In this document: positions 43,408-56,711 of the stretch, one piece after another | Layout of the letters: every line of letters starts with the position of its first letter | Numbering within the stretch: the first letter of the stretch is position 1 | NCBI GenBank assembly: GCA_023974075.1 | Contig: JAMFTG010000488.1 | Span: forward strand, 744,001 to 808,000 | DNA from: Chaenocephalus aceratus | Lineage: Eukaryota > Chordata > Actinopteri > Perciformes > Channichthyidae | DNA: 64,000 nt | Direction: 5' to 3' | The notes under the pieces: model-generated | What the model saw: the letters and a program-made list of their open reading frames with translations, nothing else | Told to the model about the DNA's origin: nothing | The model's database searches: none | Made by a program: the position numbers and the translations under genes

Positions 43408-46400
43408 TCAGTACCAGCAGACTGTCAGGGGGTTACGATCTGGTGCTTGGGACCTGATGTAAATGGCAACATATGCTGACAGTGGCATGGAGATTGAGCC
43501 CACGCTCATGGTGTGAATAAGCGTCATGTTGTCTGCATTATAGAAGGAGAGCATCTTGGATGTGCAGTTTAGGTAAATACCAATCTTTCGAGGTACGTCT
43601 TCAAATTCGAGTGCCGTGGTTTGGTTTTTACTGCAGGTAACATATTTTTGACTTTCGTATTTCAGGAAATTATCTACTATTCCAAGTTTCCAAAAGACCC
43701 TATGTCCTACATCTATTTCCCAGTAATGCTGCCCTGAAGTGAACTGAGGATTTGTGTGGATGACAAGTTCTCCATCAGAAGAAGGAATAGTAGTAGCGTT
43801 TAGAAAATTAAACCCGCGCCTCAGCCCAAACTGACGATCATAATTAACATCACAACTGGGACAACGTACTGCTGCCTTCTCGCTTTTGGGAAACAAACTC
43901 TGTCCGTCTTCAGATAGGGTTATATCTGAACTGTTGCTTTGCAGAGAGAGCAGCTCTTCCCGCGGCTTGATCACCTGAAGCATCTCTTTCCACATGAAGA
44001 ACTGCAGGTGGCTTTCATAGGGATCAAAACACAGCGAGTCATTCACCACCTGCAGATCTTTGGCTCTGGACCTGAGAGCGTCCTCTGGAGTCATCTTGCT
44101 GTTGCTCTCAGACCAGCTCTTTAAGAGATTTCCTGCATCTCCAGTTTGCAGAACAGACTTTAGCTTTTGCTCCAGCTCTCTGCTCTCAGAAAGAGCTTTC
44201 TCTATAGCATTTAGGTTCTTGCTCATTTTCTCAACAGCTTCTTCCTCTTTGTATTTCAACTCTTTCCTTATCTCCTTTTCCCTCTTTCTCAGAAAGTCGT
44301 GCATTTCCTTAAACTCCCTTTGGATTTGGGAGGTCAGCTGCTGAGACTTTGCCTTGGTTTTTGTTAATTCTTCTCCCTGACTTGTGGCTAAGCTCTCTGT
44401 AGCAAGAATATCACCACTGAACTTCTCCATTCCCTTCTCCAACTCCTGCCTGAGAGATGCGACGGCTTCTTTGATCGGTTTGAACTTGTGTCCTTCGTGC
44501 TTCTCCCCATCTCGGCATATGATACAAGCTAACTGCTGATCTGTGACGCAGAACAGTTTCAGCTTTTCTTCATGCTCTGGGCACATCTCAGCCGCCTGTG
44601 GAAAAAAAAGTTCTTTAGGTTGGTACAAGGGTTGCAATGAAACATATGTTAATGACCTGCATCTCCCTGCCCAGCTTATGCACTACATTTTTTCTCAAAC
44701 TTTTTCATATCAAGGACCACCTAACCAATAAAAAAACACTCGCGGACCACCTAACTCCACAAATATCCAAAAACACATCGTTTTTTACAAATCGCCTGAA
44801 ATGGTACAAACAAGTGGCAACATGTGGGATGAAGGTGTTTATCTGGGCTATATCATGCAATCGGAAGTGAAACCCATTGCAGAGATATTCCCGCGAGAGT
44901 GCGAAAAACTTAAATAAATGTATTTCTTTCAAATGTGAAATTTTACCATATACTCATGGACCACCAGTGGTCCGCGGACCACACTTTCAGAAGCACTGCA
45001 CTACAAAAACACATCTTGCCCAGTATATTTGTGTAATATCTAGTCAGAATATGCCTTTAACTAGCTATTAGTGTTGCACGGTGTACCGATACTAGAAAGG
45101 TACCGCGATACCCTGCCGTTAAAATTTTTACGATTCCTCCGTTTCAGTAGTATCGGTACTTTAATGTATAGTACAAGTAGTAAATGTATAGTTTGTGCAT
45201 AAATGACTATTGCAAAAAATGTGTTCATTTTCTTCATTATTAGAGTCGATTTTTTTGGAAGAATGCTCTCATTGTTTAACAGTTTGTGTTATGACTGAAT
45301 AAAGCACAATAATTACATTTAAGATGGTTTCCCTTTTTTAAGAAAAGAATTTCAAATTGCGAAATCGAAATTCTTGACTCGGTATCGAAACCAAAATGTT
45401 CGTTTCGTGACAACACTACTAGCTATAAGACATAACTTCAGAAGTAACACAGCAGTGAGATATCAGGTCTTGAGTTGTATCTCAGATGAAACTTATTTTC
45501 ATATTTATTGGAAAATCACCAACTGACGTCAGAAAACGCAACACTTTTGAGCATTTGCGGCATATTTTGTAACACAAAATGTCCTGATTCTGGTCAAATA
45601 TAGTTTCAACATAAGTTCTCCCAGCTAATTACAAGATCTGATTTATTTAAATATCCCTTCTTATTTCAAGAAATGTTACCAAGCTAATTCTCAGTTTTTC
45701 TATTGGCAGATTGATATATTTGATTTGATATACTATATTAATCCCTCGTGGGGAAATGGTTTCTCTGCATTTGACCCATCCTGTGTTAGGAGCAGTGTGC
45801 TGCCATTTTGAACAGCGCCCGGGGAGCAGTGTGGGGTGCCTTGCTCAGGGACACCTCGGTAGCACTTGGTCTTGCCGGGACTTGAACTGGTGACCTTCCA
45901 GTTGCCAAGCCGAGTCCCTATCGACTTCGCCACCACAGCCCCATTGTTGAATTATTTCAAGTTTGCGCTAGCGGGGGTTTAATCTGCGCGCGAGGGTCAT
46001 TTTATGCGCGTGTAAAAGCACATTTTACGCTCGTGAGTAGCTTGTTTTACGCGCTAGAATATTGACCCAAATTTGACTCCATACTAGCATGCACAAACAA
46101 ATCATTAACTCATGTCATGACTGCAGTTGACTTGAATATATTCGCAGGATTCAAACTATGATCCATGTAATTGAGATATCAGAATAGCTCTTTACCAAGT
46201 AGGTTTACTCATACGAGGAATTTGCCTTTGTATAAATGGTGCATACAAAGACAGAACGAAGAATACGTAGCAAAATAGTATTATTAGTAGTACTACTATA
46301 ATAGTGCTATTATAACACTAATATTTCATCCTATATAGTTATTGTGGGTTTAGAACACCCAAAAGTGAGCAGCAGCAACATACCTCAGCCTTGGCCTTCT

Positions 46401-46611
46401 CAGAGAGGCTTTTCAATATGAAGCTGGTGGGCAGACATCCCCCCTCTGAAGGAACAGCCTCCCCACACTGTGGACAATAGAGCTGCGAACTCACACCGTC
46501 TGGAATACATTCTCTGCAGAAAGCGTGTCCACAGGGAAGATTCACTGGATCTGTGAAGAAAGTGTGACAGACAGGACAAGTCAAATCCTCGGAGAAAGAA
46601 CCAGACGCCAT
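43408..46611 (-). CDS. TRIM-family E3 ubiquitin ligase (TRIM35/A33-like), copy B
   Basis: Exons 46611-46384 and 44595-43408 match copy A in structure, phase and length (471 residues). The RING C3HC4 set, B-box 2 ligands, coiled coil and B30.2 domain are identical by eye. The one amino-acid change I saw is at residue 470, W for R, from a C-to-T type change at a CpG. Splice sites are unchanged. With both copies open it is a genuine recent paralogue pair, or a duplicate created by uncollapsed haplotypes in the assembly. Confidence 0.9.
44686..44998. mobile_element. hAT-type MITE in the TRIM intron, copy B
   Basis: Counterpart of 23206-23519, with two single-base losses (near 44801 and 44947). 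Confidence 0.75.
45069..45418. mobile_element. hAT-type MITE with 8-bp target duplication, copy B
   Basis: TAGTGTTG...CAACACTA flanked by CTAGCTAT at 45061-45068 and 45419-45426, as in copy A. Confidence 0.88.
45736..45948 (-). mobile_element. tRNA-derived SINE, copy B
   Basis: Counterpart of 24258-24470, with the same A-box and B-box-like motifs on the - strand. Confidence 0.7.
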
Positions 46612-48280
46612 GGTTTCTGCGCTGCCTCACTGAACTAAACCTTAAGTTTCACTTTCCTGTAAAAGCCACACCTCATCACTCATTTCAGAGATGTCTTGTT
46701 GTAACAGGACCCTCTAGTGGTAACAGGTGGAAATTGCTACCTGGTCTCTATATACTGAGCTTTCCACCCGATATTCAAGATGCAAGCTTCTTCCATTCAT
46801 GTATCCACCATGTTTGCGAGTAAGCTTAATGCACCCTGGAAACACGGAATCCTTTCAAAATAGATGCACTTCCTCTTGTTCTTCTTTGGTGTTTTACGGC
46901 TGTTTAATCCTCTGGACCACGAGTGTGTTTTTAAAATAATGAATGCCAAACTACAGGTCTTGTGATTTAGAGTGAATGTGTACCTTTGTGCACACAACGA
47001 GCACACAGGTATTGAGGACAGAACATGGCACAAGTAAAAAATACATAAACGCATAAATACAGGAAAAGAATCATGAATAAATACAAGAATAATAAAAAAT
47101 TATAATAAATACTGAAATGAATGTAGACATTACAAAATTAAAGTTGAGAATAATACAGAACACACATTATTATATATATTTGATATATTTTTTACATTTA
47201 TTCTCACTTACATTTGTACGGGAAACTTCTGTGCAGCAGCAATGCAGTGGGAGTCACCGACTCAGGAGAGAGACACGGGAAGAGCTGGAGCTTCGGCCGG
47301 AGAATTCACATCACAAGCCACAGCAGCCACGATCTGACTGCACGGTAGAGATGCCACGTCAATTCTGAAGAACTCTCCCCCAGACCCGTGTGTTTAGCTC
47401 CGAGAGCATCATCAACATGCTGCATAACAAGATACAATCATAACACCTCTATCAGCTGACGCCAACAGGCAGGAGCAGGGAGACAGAACACTGAGGGCAC
47501 AGCAGCCAAGGTTACGAGGTGCTCAGTCAGGACAGTTTGAACTGATAAACTGGATCACAGTTATGGGCCTTGGAAAATATGTCCCCAACAACATTTATAG
47601 ATTAATTAATGTCTGTGTCTGTGTTTCACACGATGTGGTTCTGCTTGGTAGTAAACACAAATGAATAAACAAATTAAACCAAATGAAAGTAAATGTAAAT
47701 ATCATCATTGCAGTCATGTATCTATTCACCCACCAGAGGGCGCCAGCAGACATGGCAGAGTCCAAAGACACTGAACCAGGGCTCTAGGTTTTCTGTTTGA
47801 TTTTAAAGTAGGTAAAATATACTCTTGCTACGAGGGATGCTACTAGAAAGAAGAATAAAGGAGAATTATGAAGGAAACTTCTTACACAGATCAACATGTG
47901 AAATCAATAAATAGCTCCAACAATAATTACTGGACCATTGTGTGTCTGCTCCTTCCAGTCCACTTAATCATTGCATTAGCTGACGCTTTTATCCAAAGCG
48001 ACTTACAATAAGTGCGTTCGACCAACAAGATACAAACTTGAAGAAAACAGAATCATATAAGAACATCAGGTTTCATAGAGCCAAGTATTTCAAGTGCTAC
48101 TCAACTGGCTTTAGATAAGCCAGTGCTTTGTTAGTATATAAGTGCTTTGTTAGTAATTATATCGCTCGAGGTGGATTATGTGTGTGTTCATGTTGGGTTA
48201 ACCCTGTCAGGCATGTGAGTTTCTCTGAAACAGAAGCAACCTGACCGCAGAGAGAGCAGAGAAGAAACAAACCAAGAGAA
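46612..48280. other. Intergenic interval between TRIM and Ig exon, block B
   Basis: Collinear with 25134-26803: TRIM promoter region, dispersed repeat at 46786-46906, and SINE tail at 47970-48027. No gene is supported. The signal-peptide-like ATG of block A (26804) corresponds to 48281. Confidence 0.5.
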
Positions 48281-49483
48281 ATGAAATGGCATTTTCCATC
48301 CTCTCTTATAATTAATTTGGTTCTCTTCATGCTGTTCAGTCAAACTGCCTCGTGGGTTCAGAGGTTAATGCCTTCCTGTTCCTTCACTCCACCTGCAGAC
48401 TGTGTGACGTCCTCAGTGCTCAGAGAGATCAACTGTTATTCTCTTCATAATTTGAATGCTCTTTTCTGGTGTCAGTGGTCATCACATCCTCACGCCCAGG
48501 TCGGCCTATGTTGACGTTGTGTCAAGTCCCCTGTGTCGGCTTTTTCCAACGCAATGGGGGGACGGCCTTGTCGGCTTTTTCCAACGCAATGGGGGCGGGC
48601 CCTTAGCGTACATTTTCAACTTTCCGGGATGTCCATAGGCTTCTATATAGCTCCCTAAACGTATGTTGTAGACGACTTGAGATCGCGAGCGAATGCTACC
48701 TGCAGATCCATTCTCACAGCGTTTATCAACCTTTTTCTTACTCAATATCAAGCCACACTTATTGTTTTTACTTCTTCATTTTAATTGAATAATGTAGGAC
48801 TTTTGTTGCCGTCAGTTAGGGGGAGAGTAGGGGCTCAGAATACTGACATCTGAAATATAATTAGGCCTCGCCTCGCCTCTCTGACCTCAGTGTTATATTT
48901 CCACGCTCTGAGTTTAAAGCAGTCTTCTTCTTTTTCTCATCTGTATATCCGACAGAAGCTGCTCTCACCTCAGTGCTCTGCATGCATTGTTATGTTTCTA
49001 ACTGACCTCAGCAGCACCCTGACCACAGAGCGAACAGAGAGGGAACTGGACAGAAGAGCAAAGACCTGTATAATTAAAAGTATTCCTAATCTTGTAATGT
49101 TCATGCTGGCATGTTGACACCTTGTGTTCTGACTTCTGTTCTACCCGGTTTAATTCAGAAACAACAAAGTCATACATTAGTATTGGCAGCAGTTATAAAC
49201 TGCCTTCTCTACTGTATAAAATGTGTGCTCCTCTTCTCTTGCGTGTAAAATATATATATATTTTACACATTTTAGAGACTCAACTATGATAAATACATGA
49301 TATGAGTCTTATTTTCAGTTCAGCTCGAGTTCGATAGATTCATGTTCAGGAACATTTTTATAATGTCTGCTGATAATTTGATCTTGAAGCTTGTTCTGGT
49401 TACATTAACTCCAGTAACACATGTGTAGTTTGATTCACTGAGTCTAACTAATTGTTAACTTAAGTCATTAACTTTGATTCTAG

Positions 49484-49855
49484 TGTCTGGTGTGCTCTGT
49501 GTTTCAGTGGTTCAGGGTCAGGATGGCTGGGGAGTGACTTACTCTTCTACTGAGATCTGTGCAGTGAAAGGATCAACAGTGGAGATGAGATGCAGCTACA
49601 CATACCCATCTACATGGAGAGGCAGAGTTAACAGAGTAGAGAAAACATTCTGGTTCACTAAACAGAAAGACGGTGAACCCGTAGAGCTGAACACAGACTC
49701 AGAGTATGCAGGTCGTGTAGAGGATCTCTGTGAAAACAACATCTGCACTCTGAGAATCAGAAACCTGACAGAGAGCGACTCAGCTGAGTACAGGTTCAGG
49801 TTCAAAACAAACCAAGCTGCACACTGGGGTCCTCCAGTCACTTTGTCCGTAACAG
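49484..49855 (+). CDS. Ig V-set exon of a CD22/sialoadhesin-like receptor, copy B
   Basis: Same exon edges as copy A, shifted by 21,477 bases. One residue differs: RFRFKTNQ here against RFRFTTNQ in copy A, near the end of the V domain. Again no downstream exon is visible before a MITE begins at 49958, so both copies are isolated exons. Confidence 0.7.
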
Positions 49856-49957
49856 GTGTCTGAAAAATGTCCTCTTAAAACATTTAACATTTTATATTAA
49901 TTTTGATACATGAACATTATTGATCTTTGTATTTGTCTAGCTTTATTCAGATCTCCA

Positions 49958-50759
49958 GGGGCCTATGCTACGAAGCTGGTTCAACCTAACCTGGATATGT
50001 TTGAGTTAGCCGGTTGGCCTAATCCAAAACATACGCGCTCTCGCTAAACGGTCCTACGACGCTGGTTATCAAGTGGATCGCTCAAGCCAGCCGTGTCCTA
50101 TCTAGTTAGGTGCGCGTTCACATGAAAGGGGTGGTATCTGGAGCATTCGACCAATCACAAACATGGAGAAGCGCACTGACAGCGCAGCGTCATACTTCCT
50201 GAATGAAAAGTGAACTTTAATACTAGTCAAAAATGAAGAAGTTAAACTTTAAACATCCATGACTTAAACACTTTATCCAGGATCAAAGCCACATAGCTGC
50301 ACCTGCAAGGTGAATACAGCTGGGAACAGAACAAGTGTTTGAATGCGTACATTAACAGGTTTATGATATCACTGCCCCGTCTAAAACACCATCTGACTTC
50401 AATTACATTTGTCTCGAGTGTTTCGTCAACTTATGTGTTGCTTAAAATAATACTTCTGCATCCAGTCTGTGACACTGTGAGTGTTGCACGGCCAGATACG
50501 GCTCAGCTGACTCAGATCAGGAGATATGTGATACATTATGAAGTGATATGCCGCGGACTGTACTTAATGTACTCTGATCCGGGTACTGATGTTGTGGCAG
50601 ATATTTAAGTAAGCTTTCTTAACGCTAATGTTATAATAGTCAGATTGCTCTGAAGATGGAGGTGATATTCTATTCATGTTCACGTTCACACAGTTGGTGA
50701 TTTTTGCCGGCCGTCTTTCCTGCGACGGCAGTTTTTCTGTATTTCCTTTCTCCTGTAAT
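49958..50759 (+). mobile_element. MITE left part, host of ISL2EU-type element, copy B
   Basis: Starts GGGGCCTATGCTACGAAGC after CCA (49955-49957) and runs to the AT target at 50758-50759, where the ISL2EU-type element begins. Its right part is beyond the retroviral insertion and not in the window. Confidence 0.85.
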
Positions 50760-51295
50760 AGAGAACCGCAGTGACGCGTCCTAAAACCCGGAAGTAAGTT
50801 AGCATTTTTAGCACTTCCGGTTCCTTCGTCAAAAAAGCAATGTATTTTCTCCATAGGGTTTTGGAAAATAGCTCGAAATAAGGTCTGTGGTTGACACAAA
50901 TTTAAGAGATAAATCACGTTTTGTTCTACGACATTAAATACATCAGCAGTGACCCCACTGGTGATTTTTGAAGAGTTTACGTGTCTGAAAAACAATGGTT
51001 GTTACCGAGTGGCTGAATAGGACTACAGAAATGGTCGAGGCCGTTGTACGTCATTACGCCGAACACGTAAACACTCCAGCTAACTTTGTGTTCCCCCGTG
51101 TTCTGCTTGAAAGCAAGTACCTTCCTATCTCTAGTATCTGTAGTATCTGTATATCTGACCATTAGAATCTGTATTTTTGTTTTAACACCGTAGTTTTACA
51201 AATTATAGAATAATTAATTACCAGTGTTTTCCAAGTTTACTCGGCAGTTTGTTCGTTAGCTAACGTTAGCTAAGGCTAGCGCTACTAGCTACGCA

Positions 51296-53356
51296 ATGGT
51301 TTGTTGCTTTGCTCCGGGTTGCAGCCACAGGTCTTCGCATGAAACGTGCTCGTTCTTTCGTTTCCCAGCCAATGTTTTCAAAAGGAGAGTCTGGATTCGT
51401 GCCATGAGGTAAGCTGACATTACATTTTTGTCCATGTCACGGTGAAATGTAAATGACGGGTAGTGACTGTATCGCCGTTTTAGAGATGGCGCTGCTGAAA
51501 AGACCGTAACATAAGTAAAGATAATGAATACATCCTATTAAAACCTGTGTGGCTTATATGATAAGTATAATTAGTACAAGCAGCATAACGTTTCACCATG
51601 TGACTAAAGATTGTAGTCAGGGAAATCAGTTTGACATATTGAACTAATAACAAATCACCTCTGGCTGGCAGAGAACTCTGCTCCATAGCTTCTCTTGGAC
51701 GTAACATCACATGTACATTTTACATTTATATTCAATTTAATATTCCATCCCTAACATACTTTTGTATATATAATAACAACTTATATTTAGTTTTTCTTGT
51801 TATGCTGCTGCAACACAAACATTTCCCAAATTGGGATCAATACAGTAATATCTTATCTTAATTAAGAAATCAAACTATTATAATTAGTGTAGCAGCTGGC
51901 ACCTATTTTCAATATGGATTAATCTACCATTTATTTCTTTAGTTCAATTTTGATCTATACAAATGTCAAAATAGTGAAAATGTTCACGAGACTTATCAAA
52001 GTGCAAGGTTATATCTTTAGATGTTTTGTTTTAGCCTATGTACTGTATGTCTTAATGCTCTTATATGTGACGGTGTGACTTCCATGAAACTAATATTTTA
52101 TATCTTCCCAACAGACGAGCTGACAGGAAGCCCAATGCCAGTTCCCGCATCTGCAGTTGTCATTTTCCTTTACAAAAGAGAAAAAGGCCTGTTTCATTTG
52201 AAGCACAGAATGTAGAAGAGCATTCCTACTGTCTGAGAGGGATAATTGATGGAATGGAGGAAGGAGCTGCGTGTCTAATGACTGAGGAGGAAGCAGGTCC
52301 ATCAACACAGGCGGCTGCTAATGAAGATCCTCAACCACTATCTGAGAATGCAGAGGAGCAAGCGACCACGGTAGAAGAAAAACTTCAATCTCAGCAAAGA
52401 CACATAATGCAGCTAGAGATCCAGCTAGAGGAGTCCAAGGCAAAGCAGAGTTACTGCCGTGACAAGTACTCTGCCTCTCAGCTGAGTGAAAAGGTTCTTC
52501 GGATGGAGACAGGATTGCCAGATAGAGACACATTCAGTGCTGTGTGTGAGTATGTTGCTCGTTTTGAGGGTTCCATTACATACCCAGAAGGTTGGTTCCC
52601 CAAATCACTGAGTCTTGAAGACCAAGTTTTCATGACCCTCATGAAACTGCGTCATAATTACACACACCTTCATCTGGCTGCACTCTTTCACTGCGGTGAA
52701 AGCACTGTCAGAAATGTGATTGTAACATTTATAGAGGTTCTCCATAAATGACTTTTTAAGGATATAATGAGTACTGTTCCCAGCCGGGAGAAAAATAAAA
52801 CCAGCTTGCCTTCTTCATTTCGGCACATCCAAAACTGCAGAATGATAGTGGATTGTACGGACATCAAAATTGCTATCCCCAAGCAAATGGATATCCAGAA
52901 AGAGACCTACTCTGCTTACCGTGGCATGCACTCCTTCAAACTACTGCTGGGGGTAGCACCAAACGCTGTGATCACATACTGCAGCAAACTATACCCAGGA
53001 TCAACAAGTGACAAAGAGATAGTACGGGATTCTGGTGTTCTTCAGCATTTCAAACCTGGAGATCTGATATTGGCTGACAAGGGATTCTTAATCCAGAACA
53101 TTCTTCCTGAAGGAGTCACTGTCAACATTCCCCATTCCTCTGTCATGGCCAGCCGACACACAGCGAAGCACAGGCTACAAAGCTTATCGCACAAAATAGG
53201 ATTCACGTCGAGAGAGCAAATGCTCGTTTGAAAGAATTTAGGATCCTAAAGTTCATTCCATCTCACCTGAGGCACTTCGCAGATAAACTGGTGCAGGTAT
53301 GTTGCGCACTAGTGAACTTCCAACGTCCTCTCATAAAAGAGGTGGCAGAAAAATAG
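51296..53356 (+). pseudogene. THAP-domain DDE transposase, copy B
   Basis: Exon 1 is 51296-51408 and exon 2 starts at 52115. It shares the in-frame TGA (52749-52751) with copy A. It also has a one-base loss at the C run near 53131 (CATTCCCCATT against CATTCCCCCATT), which removes the last catalytic acidic residue (VERANARLKEF) from the frame. Substitutions include S-I-T for S-I-P and W for R before FPKSL. It is more damaged than copy A. Confidence 0.85.
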
Positions 53357-54258
53357 TGTCTTTTCACATGTAAACACATGTGTTTCATACACATCTTTTC
53401 AACTCTGTAAGCCCCCCTCCTCCCTCTCAATCAACTTCCTCTTGACTGACTTTTCTGTTTATTTTATTTTACTATATTTATTTGTTTGCCTGTCCTTGTT
53501 TATCCACCCTCCCTCATAATGTAAGGCGTCTTTGAGTTGTAGAAAAGCGCTATATAAATCAAATGTATATTATTATTATACTTTGTTTTACATTTTGAGT
53601 TCATCATTACACTCAAACAATGTCTTTTAAACTGGGTGCATTTTATTTCTTTTATTTAGGTTCTGTTTAATACACATGAATTTGACTCAGATGTGCTGAT
53701 AATATCTGCAAATATAAATCTTTAAACTGTCTTTTTACCTTGAAGTCTGGCCTCTCGGGTAGGCTCATGTTTGTTTTCTGTCTTTCTTTATCAAAAACGT
53801 TCCTCCAAAGAATGGTTTGTGGTTTGGGATTCAGAGGCAGGCTTGAATCAAGAAACCACAATAGTTTTCTGCATGGACTGCCTTTTTTTATTAAGAAATA
53901 TTATTTTGTAAATATGTTATTCTCTGTAGTCAGAAACCTAACACTCTAACAACCACAACATTGCAAAGGTGAGTAAATGTAAATTAAAAACGATTCACAA
54001 TTTCTTAAAATTACTATATTTGAAAATGATAGATTTAATGATCTTTTTCATCGAACATATGAACGACTCAAACAAGGATCGCAGAAGCTACAAGAAAGAT
54101 CTTCAAAGGGGAACCATAACATCCTGAAGATGAGTTTTCTCTAAAAAAAAATATTTAATTTTAACAACAGTGCTCTCTGAACTCAGAACAAGTCAATTAA
54201 TATGCCTTTTTGTTTTTCTGTCTTTTTCAGAAAATAACCACAACAGTGACAAAGGTGA

Positions 54259-55740
54259 TTATTCCGGCAGTGCCAGCTTTGGAAGCATGTGGGCCTTGAA
54301 CAAGTCCTCGAGAGCCAACAGGTTAGGCTGCCAATTGTCATCTCGGGCTATCGGAATGATGACACTGTCTTTCGTAGTCCAGACCACAAAGTAGCAAGTC
54401 TCTCTTGCAGTGAGGTGAAGCTGACCTTGCACTTGGTGCCAGTAAGGATGCTCCTCACGCAGGCTGAATGTTACTCCCTCCTTACTGACACAGAAGCCCT
54501 TGATTTGCAATGCTTCACTAATTGTCATTTCCCTGGCTCCGTAGGGACACTTTACCTCCAGCACAGCGGAAGACCCTCCCAGACCATCTGGAGATGCCCC
54601 CAACACTCCTGATTGGGAGAGCCACAAACCTGACTCATGGACCTGCATCTGGGTTGCAGTGGTGAATGCCCTGACGCCCTCACATCCATTCATAGTCCCG
54701 CACTGTACAGACAAAACACCATCAAGGGCCTGTTGTTGCCCTAGCACCCTGGCACTAAGGGAAGCAGTCACACGCTTTGACCTCAGGACAGCTCCAAAGT
54801 CGCTGCCAGTCAACCTTCCTTTCCTGAACAAATGCCAGTTTGGGTTGGTTCGCTGACCAGTGTAGCCACCTGCATTGCCCTCTGTTGCTCCTCAGACAAT
54901 GCCATGCTTGCCACAATTGCCTCAGGTCCCTGATGCCCAACAGATTTGATAATTTCAGGAACAGTAAGTGTTTCCAAGCTGTAGTGTTCCTCTTCTGGCT
55001 CGGGGGAGAGAAGCCAAGAAATTCCTGAGAACCTGCCCCGAGTCTGTCCCTCAGCCAGTCACGATCTGCGGAGGTGGGCTCTCTTGTCAGCGGGTTGAAT
55101 GACTTATTGGTTGGAGGAAATAGCTCCTCCACTGAATGCGTACGTTTAGCTGCCTTTGGCTTCTTCCACTGACAGCAGGGGGTGTCACGTCAGTGCAGCT
55201 GAAATTGTGGATGGCAAAGATGGCTAATGCAGCCGCATGACTGCATTTCCATTCTCCACGTGGGCATTCACATCTGTGGAGAGAATTCCCTCTTCTCCTG
55301 TAGATACCTGTGGTGGTGGGATTGTTTTATTATTTAAAATATATTTACATTTGTAATGCCTTCCCAATTATCCCTTTAATTGTTTATATAAATATAATAT
55401 ATATATACACTGTATGTTTATTTCATGGATATTTCTGTGTTTTCTGGTGTGTAATATTTGTAATAAAGATTTCATGTGACACATAAAATGGATTTGTTGA
55501 TGGGAATTAATGTCACTAATGTGAATAAATTAACTCTAGGTTAACGGTACTCTTGCTATCACTACTCACCGACACTCTATAAACCTTGTCTCTCATGCTG
55601 GCCCTGACAACACCGGTAAGCACACCTTCATCTAGGCTGCACTGCTGTACGTGTCCTGACTTGTAGTGGTTCTCTCCTCTATCTACACTCTTCTTGTCAT
55701 CTTTGTAAAACGATATCAGACTGGTAATTGACACAGCCAT
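54259..55740 (-). pseudogene. SWIM zinc finger plus YqaJ-like nuclease, copy B
   Basis: Exon 1 55740-55570, exon 2 55307-54259, with the same two frame changes as copy A, so these breaks predate the duplication. The open YqaJ core (54831-54259) keeps RLTGSDFGAVL, GASPDGL, LEVKCP and HPYWHQVQGQL. One residue differs (KEGVTFSL against KEGETFSL). The ATG is only 95 bases from the retroviral LTR, so its promoter has been lost. Confidence 0.82.
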
Positions 55741-55834
55741 GACTTCTAATGAAATTCAGTGTGGCTCAAATGAAAAGCTTTGTTAAAATATGCAAGCGCG
55801 CGAAAGTCAGTTGAAACGATCTTAAGTTGGCGTG

Positions 55835-56352
55835 TGTAGTGGAAAATTTTATTATTATCATTCTTATATCTATCCTTATTATATCTTTCATATGTTTAAA
55901 CCAAATGCTTCTTATTTCCTCTTGTTGTGCTTTTACCATTATTATTCTATTATATTCTCTTATGAGTTTCCCAGTCTCTGCAAGGCCACAGCTGTTTCAG
56001 CAGACTGGGAGACTCATACACAGTCAGACACATCACGAACTTCCCTGCTCTGAGAACCGTTATGCTATCTACTCAAGGCCACTGGGTGTCTCATCAACAA
56101 TCTGACTGTGTGAACCCAGATTGTTCTCTTTCCCACTCCTTTTCTATATAACCTTTGCTTTTCCATTGTTCTGCGCACTCTCGGGCAGACTTTCCATACT
56201 CTGCCCGACCGGTGACAATATATTATTATATCGTGTATTTGAAGCTTCAAATAAATAACCAAAAGACAGCTTTGCTTGATTCACCATTTATTTGTTTTGA
56301 TCATTTGACTTGTACTCTCAAGCGCTGTGTTGGGTCCTAGATTTCCATAACA
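55835..56352 (+). repeat. 5' LTR
   Basis: Starts TGTAGTGGAAAATTTT and ends CCATAACA, about 518 bases. It contains a TATATAA box near 56145-56151 and an AATAAA at 56250-56255. The visible 123 bases of the 3' LTR are identical to its start. Confidence 0.9.
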
Positions 56353-56354
56353 AA

Positions 56355-56372
56355 TGGCGTTGTCGGCAGGAT
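56355..56372 (+). promoter_or_regulatory. Retroviral primer-binding site
   Basis: TGGCGTTGTCGGCAGGAT starts two bases after the LTR. The leading TGG pairs with the CCA end of a tRNA. I cannot say which tRNA without a search. Confidence 0.65.
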
Positions 56373-56711
56373 CTCTGTATGTTTGATCGGGGAAACCTCT
56401 GGACGCTGGTGGCTGCTAGCTCCGGGATCTTGGATCCTCCTCTACCCCGACATAAAACGTACGGGACGAGGGGACCAGCGCGAGGGGTGGAACCGATTGA
56501 CTTCACGAGATCCAACGAACTCAAAGGGCTTTCAATACTCGGTGAGATGTGCAAAGTCTAAATTGTTTAAAGTTAAACGTAATTAAAACTCCATGACATC
56601 AGGAGAGGGACTGCTCGAAAACAGAGATATTTGGCATATCTAGCATCGACGGATGAAAAATAGTGTTTTGGTGACACGGAGTGTTTTGGTGACACTTTAA
56701 AAGACTTTGCT

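Larger units (their letters stand above)
36416..55834 (+). repeat. Segmental duplication, block B
   Basis: Collinear with block A from the AGATATTGTTTCTTGCATCC motif to the CTTAAGTTGGCGTG motif, where a retroviral LTR interrupts it. The offset from block A stays between 21,475 and 21,480 bases over the last 13 kb, so indels are few. Differences are scattered single bases, one-base indels and the larger events listed for block A. Confidence 0.93.
50760..55834. mobile_element. ISL2EU-type DNA transposon, copy B (right end cut off)
   Basis: Begins AGAGAACCGCAGTGACGCG and is collinear with 29283-34353. The last 296 bases, including the right inverted repeat, are replaced by a retroviral LTR starting at 55835. 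Confidence 0.88.
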
